From assembly GCF_900113125.1 (NCBI RefSeq), contig NZ_FOOG01000035.1:1-40503 (forward strand): DNA of 40,503 nt. Direction: 5' to 3'. Positions 14,274 to 23,041 of the stretch are shown here, piece by piece. The position numbers and the translations under genes were made by a program. The notes beneath the pieces were generated by a model that had not been told where the DNA came from, did no database searches, and worked only from the letters and a program-made list of their open reading frames with translations. Numbering within the stretch: position 1 is the stretch's first letter; every line of letters begins with the position of its first letter. This DNA is from Halobacillus alkaliphilus. GTDB taxonomy: Bacteria > Bacillota > Bacilli > Bacillales > Halobacillaceae.

Positions 14274-15554
14274 CTATGCAGACCGGTTCTCGCTTGTTTC
14301 TTTTTCTTTAAAGCGCTGAGTCTTATACCAGGTAACTTCCTGTTTTAATAATACTCGTTTGGCTTCTAAATAAGTAGCATAAACCACAAGGAGCAACCAC
14401 AGCTGGGAGTATGTGAAGTACATAAATAGAATGATCACTGCGTTCTTCAAAGTTAATTGATCTTTTTCAAAACTAAGCGCGAGGGCGACCTCCGTCACAA
14501 ATAATAAGAAACCAAGAACCAGCAGAACATAAGATACGGCTCCCATGGAGAGGTTCAAGTCAAAAAATATATTTAAAATAAATATACTATGAGAGATCAT
14601 TACTCCCCCAAAGAACAAAAGGTAAGTAAACAGAAAGTAGATGAGATCGAGACCTACTTTTTTATTGTTCAAATCTTTAAAGTTAAGAAGGTACTTAAAA
14701 ATAACATATTCGTTACCCCTGGCCCAGCGTGTCCGCTGCTTCCACCAGACCTTAATCATTTCAGGTTCCTGCTCCCACGTGACGGCTGAGGGGAAAAACC
14801 GGATGTGGTATCCCAGATTGTAAACTCTAAAGCTTAACTCTGTATCTTCTGAAAGAGCTTTTTCATCCCAGCCTCCAAGCTTCTCAAGGATGGAGCGGCG
14901 GATAGCAAAATTTGTCCCGGGAATAGTTGAAAGTTTGAACCAGAACCATCTTCCTGCCTGAGCCAGCCACTGGAAGGTGATGGTTTCGATGTTGATCAAA
15001 CGGGTTAACAAATTTTTGCTGCCATTTGTTACACGGAACTTCCCTACAACTGCTCCCGCTTTCTGATCATTCATCAGCCCAGAAGCAAGCTGTGTAACAG
15101 CATCAGGCTCAGGTGTGTTGTCCGCATCATAGACAACGATAAATTCTCCGGTAGAATGTTTTAAACCTGTATTCAAGGCACCTGACTTCCCCTTGCCTCC
15201 AAGCGGCGGTTTCGTATGAATTACTTTGATATAGGGATACATATTCGCAAATCCTTCTACAATATTCCCCGTATCATCGCTGGAATTATCATTGATCACG
15301 ATAACTTCGAGTTTATCCTTCGGGTAATTCAGACGCACCATGCTTTTCAAGGTATTCTCAATCACCACTTCTTCGTTATGTGCTGGAATGAGAATACTGA
15401 CGGTAGGGTACTCCTTCATCTGACTCAGATACTTCTCAGCTGTTTTCCGGTAAGACTGAGCGTGCAAATATCCTCCCTGCATTAAGAACATATGGTAAAA
15501 CAACATGAACCAAATTAAGAACAAGGATAGGTACAATAGAAAATCAGCCAACAT
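14274..15554 (-). CDS. ydaM: Processive family-2 glycosyltransferase, YdaM-like
   Basis: 426 residues: one N-terminal span (2-25), a cytoplasmic GT-A domain and about four C-terminal spans. Motifs are VSILIPAHNEE, VINDNSSDDTGN, the metal-binding VVYDADNTPEPDA, the catalytic-base region LSEDTELSFRV, and KQRTRWARGN (QxxRW, marking processive cellulose/hyaluronan-synthase-like enzymes). It overlaps the upstream DUF2334 gene by 11 bases, with GGAGG before the ATG. It is probably the polymerase of the locus. No PilZ domain is seen; in B. subtilis the c-di-GMP receptor YdaK is separate and is not in this window. Confidence 0.9.
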   Translation of the reverse strand: MLADFLLYLSLFLIWFMLFYHMFLMQGGYLHAQSYRKTAEKYLSQMKEYPTVSILIPAHNEEVVIENTLKSMVRLNYPKDKLEVIVINDNSSDDTGNIVEGFANMYPYIKVIHTKPPLGGKGKSGALNTGLKHSTGEFIVVYDADNTPEPDAVTQLASGLMNDQKAGAVVGKFRVTNGSKNLLTRLINIETITFQWLAQAGRWFWFKLSTIPGTNFAIRRSILEKLGGWDEKALSEDTELSFRVYNLGYHIRFFPSAVTWEQEPEMIKVWWKQRTRWARGNEYVIFKYLLNFKDLNNKKVGLDLIYFLFTYLLFFGGVMISHSIFILNIFFDLNLSMGAVSYVLLVLGFLLFVTEVALALSFEKDQLTLKNAVIILFMYFTYSQLWLLLVVYATYLEAKRVLLKQEVTWYKTQRFKEKETSENRSA

Positions 15555-17280
15555 GATCCCTCCGTTCTATTTTTGAAAACCGTCTGCGGGAAATAATCGT
15601 AGAGCTGAAGAAAAAAAGTACGCCTAAGGATCCTGTTCCGACCAGTCCCCATGAAATCTTCTCGATCGTCTGATGAATAAAGTAATTAAGCGAAGTTTTC
15701 GAATTCGTCACTAGGCTAAACTGGCTGCCATCGACTTCTACTCTCCCGGCGGCTGCCTGGATGTCCACTTTATCGGAAGTAACACTGTGTTCTCCCTCTT
15801 TCAGGTCAATCCACTGCACGTCAGGGAGAGTTTCAAGTCGACTAAGTAACTCTTTAAATCTCTCCACTCCCAGATACGGGTGGTAGAATAGCGACAGCAT
15901 TCCATCTCTTACAATCATCTGTTCTTCAGCACGATCCATGATGGCATCCACAGCATCAGGAGCATCCGGCTCAACGTAACCTAACGTCTCTGGAAGAAGT
16001 TTCATCCCATGTAAAAAGGATGGCTTCGTAATATAAGGGGCACTCGCCATAACCTGCCAGTTATCATCACTTAGCTGTAACTGCCCTACGTAAGTGGAAA
16101 AGTGCTTAGATGCCGTTTGATATCCATTCTGCGACATCGTATAATGGGGCGCTTCAAAGGCCAGCGGATGAAGGCCAAAGCTCGTTAATTCATTAATTCC
16201 ACTCGTAAGTTTACCGGATACATAAGACTGCTCAAATTCTATTAATCCCTTCCTGTAACTTTCATATTCTTTCTGATTCTTAAAATCGCCACGTTTCTTC
16301 AAAGGGGTGTCATCGTCCGCATCTTTATAAACCGGTGTATTGTTCTTCACATCCCAAAATTCGAAGCCTTCTCCTGTTTCAGAGTCCCTATATTGATGGG
16401 TGTAGCCATGCAAAACCACCGACCCGCCATTAGCCTGCATATACTTTAAAGCTTCCAGTACTTTTGGATAATCCGATAAATGAACACGCTCGCCGTTCTC
16501 AGGGTTAATATAAACAGGGATGACCGCAATCATATAAGGAATCTCCTTTTCTTTCAGCACTTCAGCAATCCCACGGAGGTTATCGGGATCCACCAGGGGA
16601 TGGACATCCTCAAGCCGTATATAGCCCTCATGTGCAGAGACATGATTTGACTGGAACACTTCATGAAGGGTTTCTCCAAGAAACGTAGAAAAAGGGGAAT
16701 CAATGATGGGCGTTCCTACGTAATAAGCTTTTTCAAAATGACTTACAATCGGAAGAATGCGCTCTCCAGATTGTGCTTCTACAATCACCTCGGCTTCCTC
16801 GTCGAGTTTTACGTTAAATACGGTGTGTATGGACGTCTTCACTTTTTTCTCCGGTTCATCTTTCATGTTCAATTTCGTATAAGCTTCTTCTTTCATAGGA
16901 GCAGCGAAGGACAGACGATCTCCCAGCTGGTTCAGGTTGTGCCCTTGCGCTACGAGAGTACCTTCATAGTCATTTAAAGCCTTTTGAAACCCCTTCGGTA
17001 AATCTTCCTTCTCCGTTCCCTGGTAAAAAACATGAGAGTAGGTTTTTAAATCATTTTCTGCAATTTCATCCGGCTGTTTAAAGTCAATATCTGTCGTGAA
17101 ATGACTAATGAGCATGTCCAGGATCCGCTGCTGCTCATTTATCTCCTTCTGCTCGGAAGGATAAACGATAAGAACGTTCGGATCACTGCTTTTAGCTGCC
17201 ATAACTGGGTGGGTTGTTAGAATGAAAACAACGACGATTAAGGCTGTCATTAGGATCACTACAGGATAATGTTTATTCAT
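15544..17280 (-). CDS. ydaL: DUF2334 deacetylase-like membrane protein, YdaL-like (copy 2)
   Basis: 578 residues with signal peptide (about 7-28), a flavodoxin-like N-terminal domain (VLIVYPSEQKEINEQQRILD), then a DUF2334/polysaccharide-deacetylase-like barrel and a C-terminal membrane helix. Metal-site motifs look intact: RLEDVHPLVDP, VLHGYTHQYRD (two His), FEAPHYTMSQNGY, FYHPYLGVERF. It is translationally coupled to the glycosyltransferase and preceded by AGGAGG. It probably modifies the exported polymer at the outer membrane face. It is paralogous to the next gene upstream over the full length. Confidence 0.85.
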   Translation of the reverse strand: MNKHYPVVILMTALIVVVFILTTHPVMAAKSSDPNVLIVYPSEQKEINEQQRILDMLISHFTTDIDFKQPDEIAENDLKTYSHVFYQGTEKEDLPKGFQKALNDYEGTLVAQGHNLNQLGDRLSFAAPMKEEAYTKLNMKDEPEKKVKTSIHTVFNVKLDEEAEVIVEAQSGERILPIVSHFEKAYYVGTPIIDSPFSTFLGETLHEVFQSNHVSAHEGYIRLEDVHPLVDPDNLRGIAEVLKEKEIPYMIAVIPVYINPENGERVHLSDYPKVLEALKYMQANGGSVVLHGYTHQYRDSETGEGFEFWDVKNNTPVYKDADDDTPLKKRGDFKNQKEYESYRKGLIEFEQSYVSGKLTSGINELTSFGLHPLAFEAPHYTMSQNGYQTASKHFSTYVGQLQLSDDNWQVMASAPYITKPSFLHGMKLLPETLGYVEPDAPDAVDAIMDRAEEQMIVRDGMLSLFYHPYLGVERFKELLSRLETLPDVQWIDLKEGEHSVTSDKVDIQAAAGRVEVDGSQFSLVTNSKTSLNYFIHQTIEKISWGLVGTGSLGVLFFFSSTIISRRRFSKIERRDHVG

Positions 17281-17321
17281 TCCATTTCCTCCTAAAGGTT
17301 CTTACTTTCTAACAAACTAAC

Positions 17322-17337
17322 GTTCTATATAAAGAAC
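17322..17337. promoter_or_regulatory. SinR-like palindrome between the two YdaL genes
   Basis: GTTCTATATAAAGAAC, a 16-base inverted repeat whose right half is the complement of GTTCTTT, the SinR half-site consensus (GTTCTYT) known from B. subtilis biofilm operons. It lies 42 bases before the copy-2 start. Confidence 0.5.
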
Positions 17338-17358
17338 GAACGGTTAAAAAAATAGCTT

Positions 17359-18948
17359 CTATTCATTTTCTTTTCTGATTTTCAAAGACAAAGCATAGGA
17401 CAGCAGGATGACCATAATGGTGACTCCTGCACCAATAATGATAGGATTCCAACGTAAATTTAAGGATAGGAAAGAATTTTGTTTAACTTTGGCGTTCAGT
17501 AGTAAGTCTTCTTCATCAGAAGTTATGTCATCAACAGCCACATCTCTAGTAAGAGAGGCGTCTGTCTTAAGATCCACCCACTCCAGAGCTGGATAACTCA
17601 TCATTTCCTCTATTACTTCTTCTAGACCCTCCGGACCGAGATAAGGATGGTAGAAAGCACTCAATACGCTGTCTCTTAAAATCATTAAGTTCCCAGCTCT
17701 TTCACCCATGCGTTCTATCGAATGAACTTCCCCTTCCTGCACATATCGCAGCGTCTCTGGAATCAATTCCATCCCTTTTAGAAACGTTGGAGAGGTAAGA
17801 TACGGAGCCTCCATCATGACTTTCCAGTTATCATCTGTGAGCTGTAACTGACCCAGGTAGTTCGTGAAGTGGCTGGCTGCTGCTTCATATCCTTCTTGAG
17901 ATATCGTGTAATGAGGAGTTTCTAAAGCGAGAGGTGTAAGCCCGAGCTTCACCAGTTCTTCTTTACCTTTCTCTATCCGTGTTTCCAGTTCAGAATATTC
18001 CATTTTACTAAATTCAAACCCATCTCCTGTTATTCCAGAACCAGATTGATCGCTGTACCCATGAAGAACGATCGCTCCCCCCTGCACCTCAATATCCTTA
18101 AGGACATTTAGAAGATCAGGTGCATCGGTTAAATGGTACTCTTCTCCAGTTTCGGGGTTTTTGTAAACAGGTGTCACGGCGACCATAAATGGGATGTTTC
18201 TTTCTATTAACACCTCCGCACACTGGCGAAGCATTTCAGGATCCAGTCTAGGATTCACATCTTCCAGACGGATAACAGCCGGGTGACTCTCTCTATGGTT
18301 CGTTTCGAATACTTGGTGCAGTACTTCCCCCATTAGGATGGCATCCTCTAATGAAATTTCACTGTCTGCATAATAATAATTGGAATAGCTCTTAATAAGC
18401 AGTGGATGTTCGCTGCCGCTTTCTTCAGCTGAGATGAGCGTTCGCGCATCAGAGTCCTTACTGATTTTAAATATTTGATGGGGCTCTGACAGAGTAATCG
18501 TTTCTTTAGTCTTTTTTAACGTTAAGTTCTCAATAGTTGTATTACCGTTCTTTTTAACGAAACTATAGCTATGCGGAAACTGAGTTTCGTTATATCCAAG
18601 GACCATTTTTACGCCGGTAAAATCATCAATCAGGCGAACAGTATTTTTGGGCAATGTTCTTTGCTCTTCCCCAAAATAGAAAAGGTGCGTGATGTCATTG
18701 AGATCCTCTCTAGCTAATTCCTCTGCAGATGTAAACCGTACCTCCTTCGTAAAATGACTGATTAAAAGATCCAGCTTCCTCTGCTGTTCAGTTAGCTCGT
18801 TGGTTCCCGTCGTGTACACGACTAATACCTCAGGGTGCTTTCCGGATGTCTCCTTAGCCAAAACAGGCGATGGAAAGAATGAGAATTGAATCAGAACTAA
18901 GATACCCATTCCAAGAAGCACTGTCTTTATTGAACGACAATTCCTCAA
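17359..18948 (-). CDS. DUF2334 deacetylase-like membrane protein, YdaL-like (copy 1, altered active site)
   Basis: 529 residues from a TTG start behind GGGGGAGG. It has a signal peptide (about 8-31), the same N-terminal domain as copy 2 (VLVVYTTGTNELTEQQRKLD), a DUF2334 barrel and a C-terminal span (about 500-522). Motifs are RLEDVNPRLDP, ALETPHYTISQEGY and FYHPYLGPEGL. However, the HGYTHQ motif of copy 2 is HGYSDQ here, losing the second His of a likely metal site. It may therefore be a non-catalytic or retuned paralogue. It is the first gene of the block, with SinR-like sites upstream. Confidence 0.83.
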   Translation of the reverse strand: MRNCRSIKTVLLGMGILVLIQFSFFPSPVLAKETSGKHPEVLVVYTTGTNELTEQQRKLDLLISHFTKEVRFTSAEELAREDLNDITHLFYFGEEQRTLPKNTVRLIDDFTGVKMVLGYNETQFPHSYSFVKKNGNTTIENLTLKKTKETITLSEPHQIFKISKDSDARTLISAEESGSEHPLLIKSYSNYYYADSEISLEDAILMGEVLHQVFETNHRESHPAVIRLEDVNPRLDPEMLRQCAEVLIERNIPFMVAVTPVYKNPETGEEYHLTDAPDLLNVLKDIEVQGGAIVLHGYSDQSGSGITGDGFEFSKMEYSELETRIEKGKEELVKLGLTPLALETPHYTISQEGYEAAASHFTNYLGQLQLTDDNWKVMMEAPYLTSPTFLKGMELIPETLRYVQEGEVHSIERMGERAGNLMILRDSVLSAFYHPYLGPEGLEEVIEEMMSYPALEWVDLKTDASLTRDVAVDDITSDEEDLLLNAKVKQNSFLSLNLRWNPIIIGAGVTIMVILLSYALSLKIRKENE

Positions 18949-19970
18949 AGTGCCTCCCCCTTTCTTAATTTACATTTGCGGAAATAATTGCTTAGATATT
19001 GTTCTTTATAAAGCACAATACATGATTTTATCATGAAATACAAGGGTTTTTTTGTAAAATAAGCAAGATTTTTTCGTAATAAAGAACATTTAGTGTCTTA
19101 AACTAGACCTTAGGTACTGGCTTTCTATCTTTGTAAATCCCTTTTTGTTGGAAGACTCATAGTTTTAATTTATGACCAATTAAACTCTCCTCAATTTGCT
19201 ATCTTTATCACATTTTCATCTATATAAGGGATGATTTTAGAGATGATTTTTTAAAAAAGTAAGCATTCTGTAGCTTATCGAGGGTATTAACTGATAAAGT
19301 GTTCTTAATTAAGAAAGATTGTCAATTTTGAAAGTTTCCATTTTATAACCATATATTATATACTCACGTTATCAAATTCGTAGTAAAGAACGAAAAACTA
19401 CTAAATAAGAACAAAGAGTGAAAGGATCGCATTCCTCGAGGAAAATGCAAAAGATGACAACTCGTAAAAAAACGATAAGTTAACGCTGGAAAATTCAATT
19501 ACTTTAGGGCGACCTATATCGTCATATATTATTAGCGAGTAACCACAAGTTACAGACCATACATACGGATTGTTTAATGATTTATAAACCATATGTATCG
19601 AAGTATCCATGTGAAATTCTCTCTGAGCGCGGAGGTAACGCTCGTCAGTCTTTAAATGGCGCAGGTTGAGCAAATATAATGAAGAGACTTCCAGGAGAAT
19701 GGTAAGCTAGTAAGGTTTCGTTTGCCAGCCTTTTATGAACTTAAAACCAAGGAATAATTATATTCATTAATCGGTTGTATTTGTACTTTAATCGGGTAAG
19801 GAGTATTAAGGAATAAGAGCTAAATATTATAGTATATTCATGAAGTTAAGAAGTTTTATTAATCTATATCAAATAAGAACTCATAAATTCCGCTTATACT
19901 AAGTAACAAGAGTTTCTTATAATACTAAGAAAGAATATACCGTAGTTGCATTTAACAGGGAGGGAACACT
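18949..19970. other. AT-rich, gene-poor kilobase with repeated GTTCTTT-type sites
   Basis: No convincing gene is present. A 90-codon TTG-initiated minus-strand frame (19401-19673) lacks a ribosome binding site. The region carries GTTCTTT half-sites on either strand: 19001-19007 (within GTTCTTTATAAAGCAC), 19081-19087 and 19385-19391, and near-matches at 19301-19316 (GTTCTTAATTAAGAAA), 19406-19412 and 19869-19876. It probably holds the control region of the polysaccharide block and the promoter of the small zinc-ribbon gene. Confidence 0.55.
19001..19016. promoter_or_regulatory. SinR-like operator upstream of the polysaccharide block
   Basis: GTTCTTTATAAAGCAC is a near-perfect 16-base palindrome (one mismatch) containing the GTTCTTT consensus. 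It is 52 bases before the first YdaL-like gene, where repression of that gene would be effective. Confidence 0.55.
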
Positions 19971-20162
19971 ATGTACAAAAAACAATGCCCACGGTGCCAC
20001 CGCCCCTCATTCAGCAGCAGCGAGGGCACTTGGATGTGCCCCATATGCCAGGAAGATTTAACGTCATTCTCTGCCCTTCCTATTCACAATAAGAAATCAA
20101 AATCCGAAGTCGTTAGTATGTATGACCAGACCATGAATGGAACTCCACTCCGAGAAATATAA
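19971..20162 (+). CDS. 63-aa zinc-ribbon protein
   Basis: Short protein with CPRC (residues 6-9) and CPIC (23-26), forming one zinc knuckle, then a polar tail ending in MYDQTMNGTPLREI. AGGGAGGG lies 7 bases before the ATG and a perfect terminator follows, so it is probably expressed. It is monocistronic and flanked by an AT-rich upstream region. No named family recognised. Confidence 0.68.
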   Translation: MYKKQCPRCHRPSFSSSEGTWMCPICQEDLTSFSALPIHNKKSKSEVVSMYDQTMNGTPLREI

Positions 20163-20216
20163 GCAGATAGATTTTAGATCTAACCCACAATGGATTCATT
20201 CAGTCGCATAGCTGTA

Positions 20217-20253
20217 AAAAAAAGGATTGCACTCAATGTGCAATCCCTTTTTA
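20217..20253. terminator. Bidirectional terminator
   Basis: AAGGATTGCAC/GTGCAATCCCTT stem with A-run before and T-run after. It serves the zinc-ribbon gene (plus) and the M23 gene (minus). Confidence 0.9.
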
Positions 20254-20268
20254 GTAGTATTATAGAAT

Positions 20269-21702
20269 TTATGGCAGGAAACGGCGTGGATCCACTGAAT
20301 TGGACCGACTAGGATTCCACGAACCGATATGAATCTCAAAGTGTAGATGCTGTCCAGTTGAGTTCCCCGTACTTCCCATATTACCCAGGAAATCGCCTTG
20401 GGATACAGACTCTCCTGCTGAAACAGCCGGAGTGGATCTCATGTGGGCATATACAGTCGTGTACGTCTTGCCATCGATCCGGTGAGTGATAAATACATTA
20501 TTTCCGTAACTGGATGAATAACCGGCACGTATGACCGTTCCATCGGCTGCTGCCCTTATCGGTACGGTTCCGCTCTTAGCTAGATCGATACCGGAGTGTA
20601 GACGGTTTTCGTTATGAATTGGATGGAACCTCATGCCGTATTCGGATGTGGTTCCAGCAGATGCAGGCCAGGCGAACTTGGCACTGCTGCCCGAAGAGCT
20701 GGAAGTTGCTTTTTTATCTTCTTCTGCTTCTTTTTCAGCTTCCTCTTCTGCTTTCTGCTCTTCTTCTTCGGCTTTTCGTTCAGCTTCCTCTGCTTCTTCA
20801 GCTGCTTTTTTATCGGCACGATCCTGAGCTGCTTTTCTAGCTGCCTCTTTCCGCGCTTTTTCTTCCGCTGCTTTTTGTTCAGCTTCTTCGGCTGCCTTCT
20901 CGGCACGTTCGATTTCTTTCTTGATTGCTTCTTCCTGTGCAGCTAATGTTTCATTCTCTTCTTCTAAATCCATGACGTGATTATGAAGTTCTTCTTCTTC
21001 CATTTCAAGCGACTTCATCAGTTCATTTTTATCTTCCTTCTGGCTGTCCAAGTCACTCTTTAGTGATTCCAGTTCAGAAAGTTTTTCTTCAAGAGAGGTT
21101 AATTCTTCTTCCACCTCTGCTTTTTTGCTTTCTACAGCTTCTTTATCAGCTTTATGCTGTTCAAGTATTTCTCTGTCTTGTTCGGCAATGGTATTTAAGC
21201 TCATGATTCTTTCGAGGAAGTTACCGAAGCTTTCTGCTCCCATAAGTACGTCTAAGTAATCAATGGCTCCTCCATTCTGGTACATGGACTTCACACGATC
21301 TTTTAGAAGCTCGTCCCTTTCAGCGATTCGCTTTTCCAGTTCAGTAATATCTTCTTTCAACTGTTCGATGTTCTCTCTGGTTTGCTCTACTTCTTCTTCT
21401 TTTTTATCTATTTTCTCAGTCGTCTCCATCATTTCTTTGTCCAGGCGCTCAATTTCCTGGTTCAATTGTTCCTGGTCTTCTTTAAGTTCGTCAATTTGTT
21501 CCTGTTTTTCCTGTTTCTCAGATTCATTGGCTGATTGGCTGTTTTTGTTTTCTTCTAGCTGGTCCTCATTTTCTTCTACTTGCTCTTTACTTTTTTCGAT
21601 TTGTTCTTCATACAATTCTGCGAAAACTGAACTTGTTCCGGATGATAAGCCGGCAAGTACAAGCGTGGCGATCAGGAGTGCAACTGTAAACTTAAACTTC
21701 AA
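20269..21702 (-). CDS. EnvC/PcsB-like coiled-coil M23 peptidoglycan hydrolase
   Basis: 477 residues from TTG 21702; GGGGAGGA precedes it with good spacing, whereas the earlier in-frame ATG (21726) would itself lie before that site. Signal peptide (about 4-29), a very long coiled coil (about 30-270, Glu/Lys rich), an Ala/Glu/Lys-rich linker (about 270-345), then a LytM/M23 endopeptidase with intact zinc site: HSGIDLAKSG (His, Asp) and GQHLHFEIH (HxH). It is encoded 37 bases after ftsX; FtsEX activates such coiled-coil hydrolases across the membrane. B. subtilis uses the NlpC/P60 enzyme CwlO instead, so the catalytic domain here is of the EnvC type. Confidence 0.9.
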   Translation of the reverse strand: MKFKFTVALLIATLVLAGLSSGTSSVFAELYEEQIEKSKEQVEENEDQLEENKNSQSANESEKQEKQEQIDELKEDQEQLNQEIERLDKEMMETTEKIDKKEEEVEQTRENIEQLKEDITELEKRIAERDELLKDRVKSMYQNGGAIDYLDVLMGAESFGNFLERIMSLNTIAEQDREILEQHKADKEAVESKKAEVEEELTSLEEKLSELESLKSDLDSQKEDKNELMKSLEMEEEELHNHVMDLEEENETLAAQEEAIKKEIERAEKAAEEAEQKAAEEKARKEAARKAAQDRADKKAAEEAEEAERKAEEEEQKAEEEAEKEAEEDKKATSSSSGSSAKFAWPASAGTTSEYGMRFHPIHNENRLHSGIDLAKSGTVPIRAAADGTVIRAGYSSSYGNNVFITHRIDGKTYTTVYAHMRSTPAVSAGESVSQGDFLGNMGSTGNSTGQHLHFEIHIGSWNPSRSNSVDPRRFLP

Positions 21703-21739
21703 TCCCTTTTCCTCCCCAAAACACATGTATATTTTTATA

Positions 21740-22633
21740 TTAAACTTTTAGATATTTTCTAATAGATGTAAAGCTTCCCCATAGTCCGATAATGACGCCC
21801 ATTAAAATGAGCAGGATAGATACTTTCCATACAAACGGGTAGACAGGAAGTAATTCAACAAATAATGTCGGATATCGAGTCGTAACTTCCTGGAACAGGT
21901 ATCTGTATCCAAAGACTACGACAGCGATTGGAATAGCTGCTCCTAACATACCAATTAAGATGCCCTCTACGAGAAATGGCCAGCGGATAAACCAGTTGGT
22001 TGCCCCTACCATTTTCATAATTCCGATTTCTTTTTTACGGGCCACAATGGTAATACGGATGGTGTTCGCAATGAGGAACATAGCTGTGAACAACAGCCCG
22101 GCAATTATGGCAAGCCCTATATTACGAGCTAAATCCATCACATTAAAAAGCCGTTGAACGGTTTCTTTGGCATATTCCACCTTCTCAACGTTTTCAAATG
22201 ATTTAATAGACTGGGCCACTTGAATGGTATCTTCAGGATTTTGGGTTTTGACGATGTACACGTCATTTAACGGGTTCTCATCTTTAAGGGATTCAAATAC
22301 TTCTCCCTCTTCTCCCAGACTGTCGATTAACTTCTCGAGTCCTTCTTCCTTGGATTGAAAGGTCACGGTGTCCACTTCGGGGATGTTTTGCAGTTTATCT
22401 TTCAGTTCATTTTGACCCGGCTCTTCCAGTGTTAAGTCCATAAAGACACGAACTTCTACGTTTTCTTCGATTTGAGAGCCTATATGGTTCAAATTAAGGA
22501 GTAATGCAGCGAAGACTCCTACCAGCAGCAGAGTAACCGTTACAGCTGATATAGAAGCTAAGGACATCCAGCGGTTTCTCGTAATGTTCTTTACGCCCTC
22601 TTTACCATGTCGTCCAAATGTCTTAAGTTTCAT
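21740..22633 (-). CDS. ftsX: Cell-division protein FtsX
   Basis: 297 residues with four spans (about 24-44, 170-192, 220-242, 268-290) and a large extracellular loop after the first. Typical parts are GVKNITRNRWMSLASISAV, EVRVFMD and IGIMKMVGATNWFIRWPFLV. The ATG at 22633 fits GAGGTGG; the GTG at 22645 lies within that site. The length matches B. subtilis FtsX. FtsX couples the FtsE ATPase to a wall hydrolase, here the M23 protein downstream. No ftsE precedes it: the 408-base gap upstream has a promoter but no ATPase gene. Confidence 0.92.
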   Translation of the reverse strand: MKLKTFGRHGKEGVKNITRNRWMSLASISAVTVTLLLVGVFAALLLNLNHIGSQIEENVEVRVFMDLTLEEPGQNELKDKLQNIPEVDTVTFQSKEEGLEKLIDSLGEEGEVFESLKDENPLNDVYIVKTQNPEDTIQVAQSIKSFENVEKVEYAKETVQRLFNVMDLARNIGLAIIAGLLFTAMFLIANTIRITIVARKKEIGIMKMVGATNWFIRWPFLVEGILIGMLGAAIPIAVVVFGYRYLFQEVTTRYPTLFVELLPVYPFVWKVSILLILMGVIIGLWGSFTSIRKYLKV

Positions 22634-23041
22634 CTTTGATGCCACCTCTTACTTCCGAATTGCCGATCTTCTCTCTTTTTTTAAATCGGATAGGTTCCAG
22701 GACACCGAAAGATAAACGATTGCGATGATGCTTATCAAACAATTTATATCACTTCCTGCTTTAAACTCATGATGTCAATCTTCGATGTCTGAAATATGTA
22801 ATCTTTACGTTTCCGGCTTCTTTTACCTTACTAATTATAACAAACAAGTTCGATAAAAAAAGACAATTTATTATTACATTTGTGTTTCATGCTTTTACAT
22901 AAACGTGACAAAACCAGGGTATTTATGGGCGGTTATCCAACATTTTGTCGAATGACATGTGTATATACATGAGGGGTTCAAACCATAACAAAAAAGACAA
23001 CCCCTTTGGAATTGTCTTTCGTAACTGTATGAAATTCATCA
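22634..23041. other. ftsX upstream region: promoter and WalR-like box, no ftsE
   Basis: Leftward features are a TATAAT -10 (complement of 22834-22839) with a weak T-rich -35, and further upstream TGTCAC-N5-TGTAAA (complement of 22894-22910), one mismatch from the WalR box TGTWAH-N5-TGTWAH. It also contains the terminator of the preceding operon. No frame resembling FtsE (Walker motifs) is present on either strand. Confidence 0.6.
22991..23023 (-). terminator. Terminator of the murein/D-Asp cluster
   Basis: AAAGACAA/TTGTCTTT stem with an 11-base loop, followed leftward by TTTTTTG. Confidence 0.85.

Noticed and set aside
19401-19673. 90-codon minus-strand frame
   Set aside because: TTG start without a ribosome binding site, AT-rich DNA, no recognised domain. 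It could be a relic but cannot be supported.
20614-20946. Cys/Phe-rich frames opposite the M23 gene
   Set aside because: Antisense shadows of the Glu/Lys/Ala-rich coiled-coil coding region.
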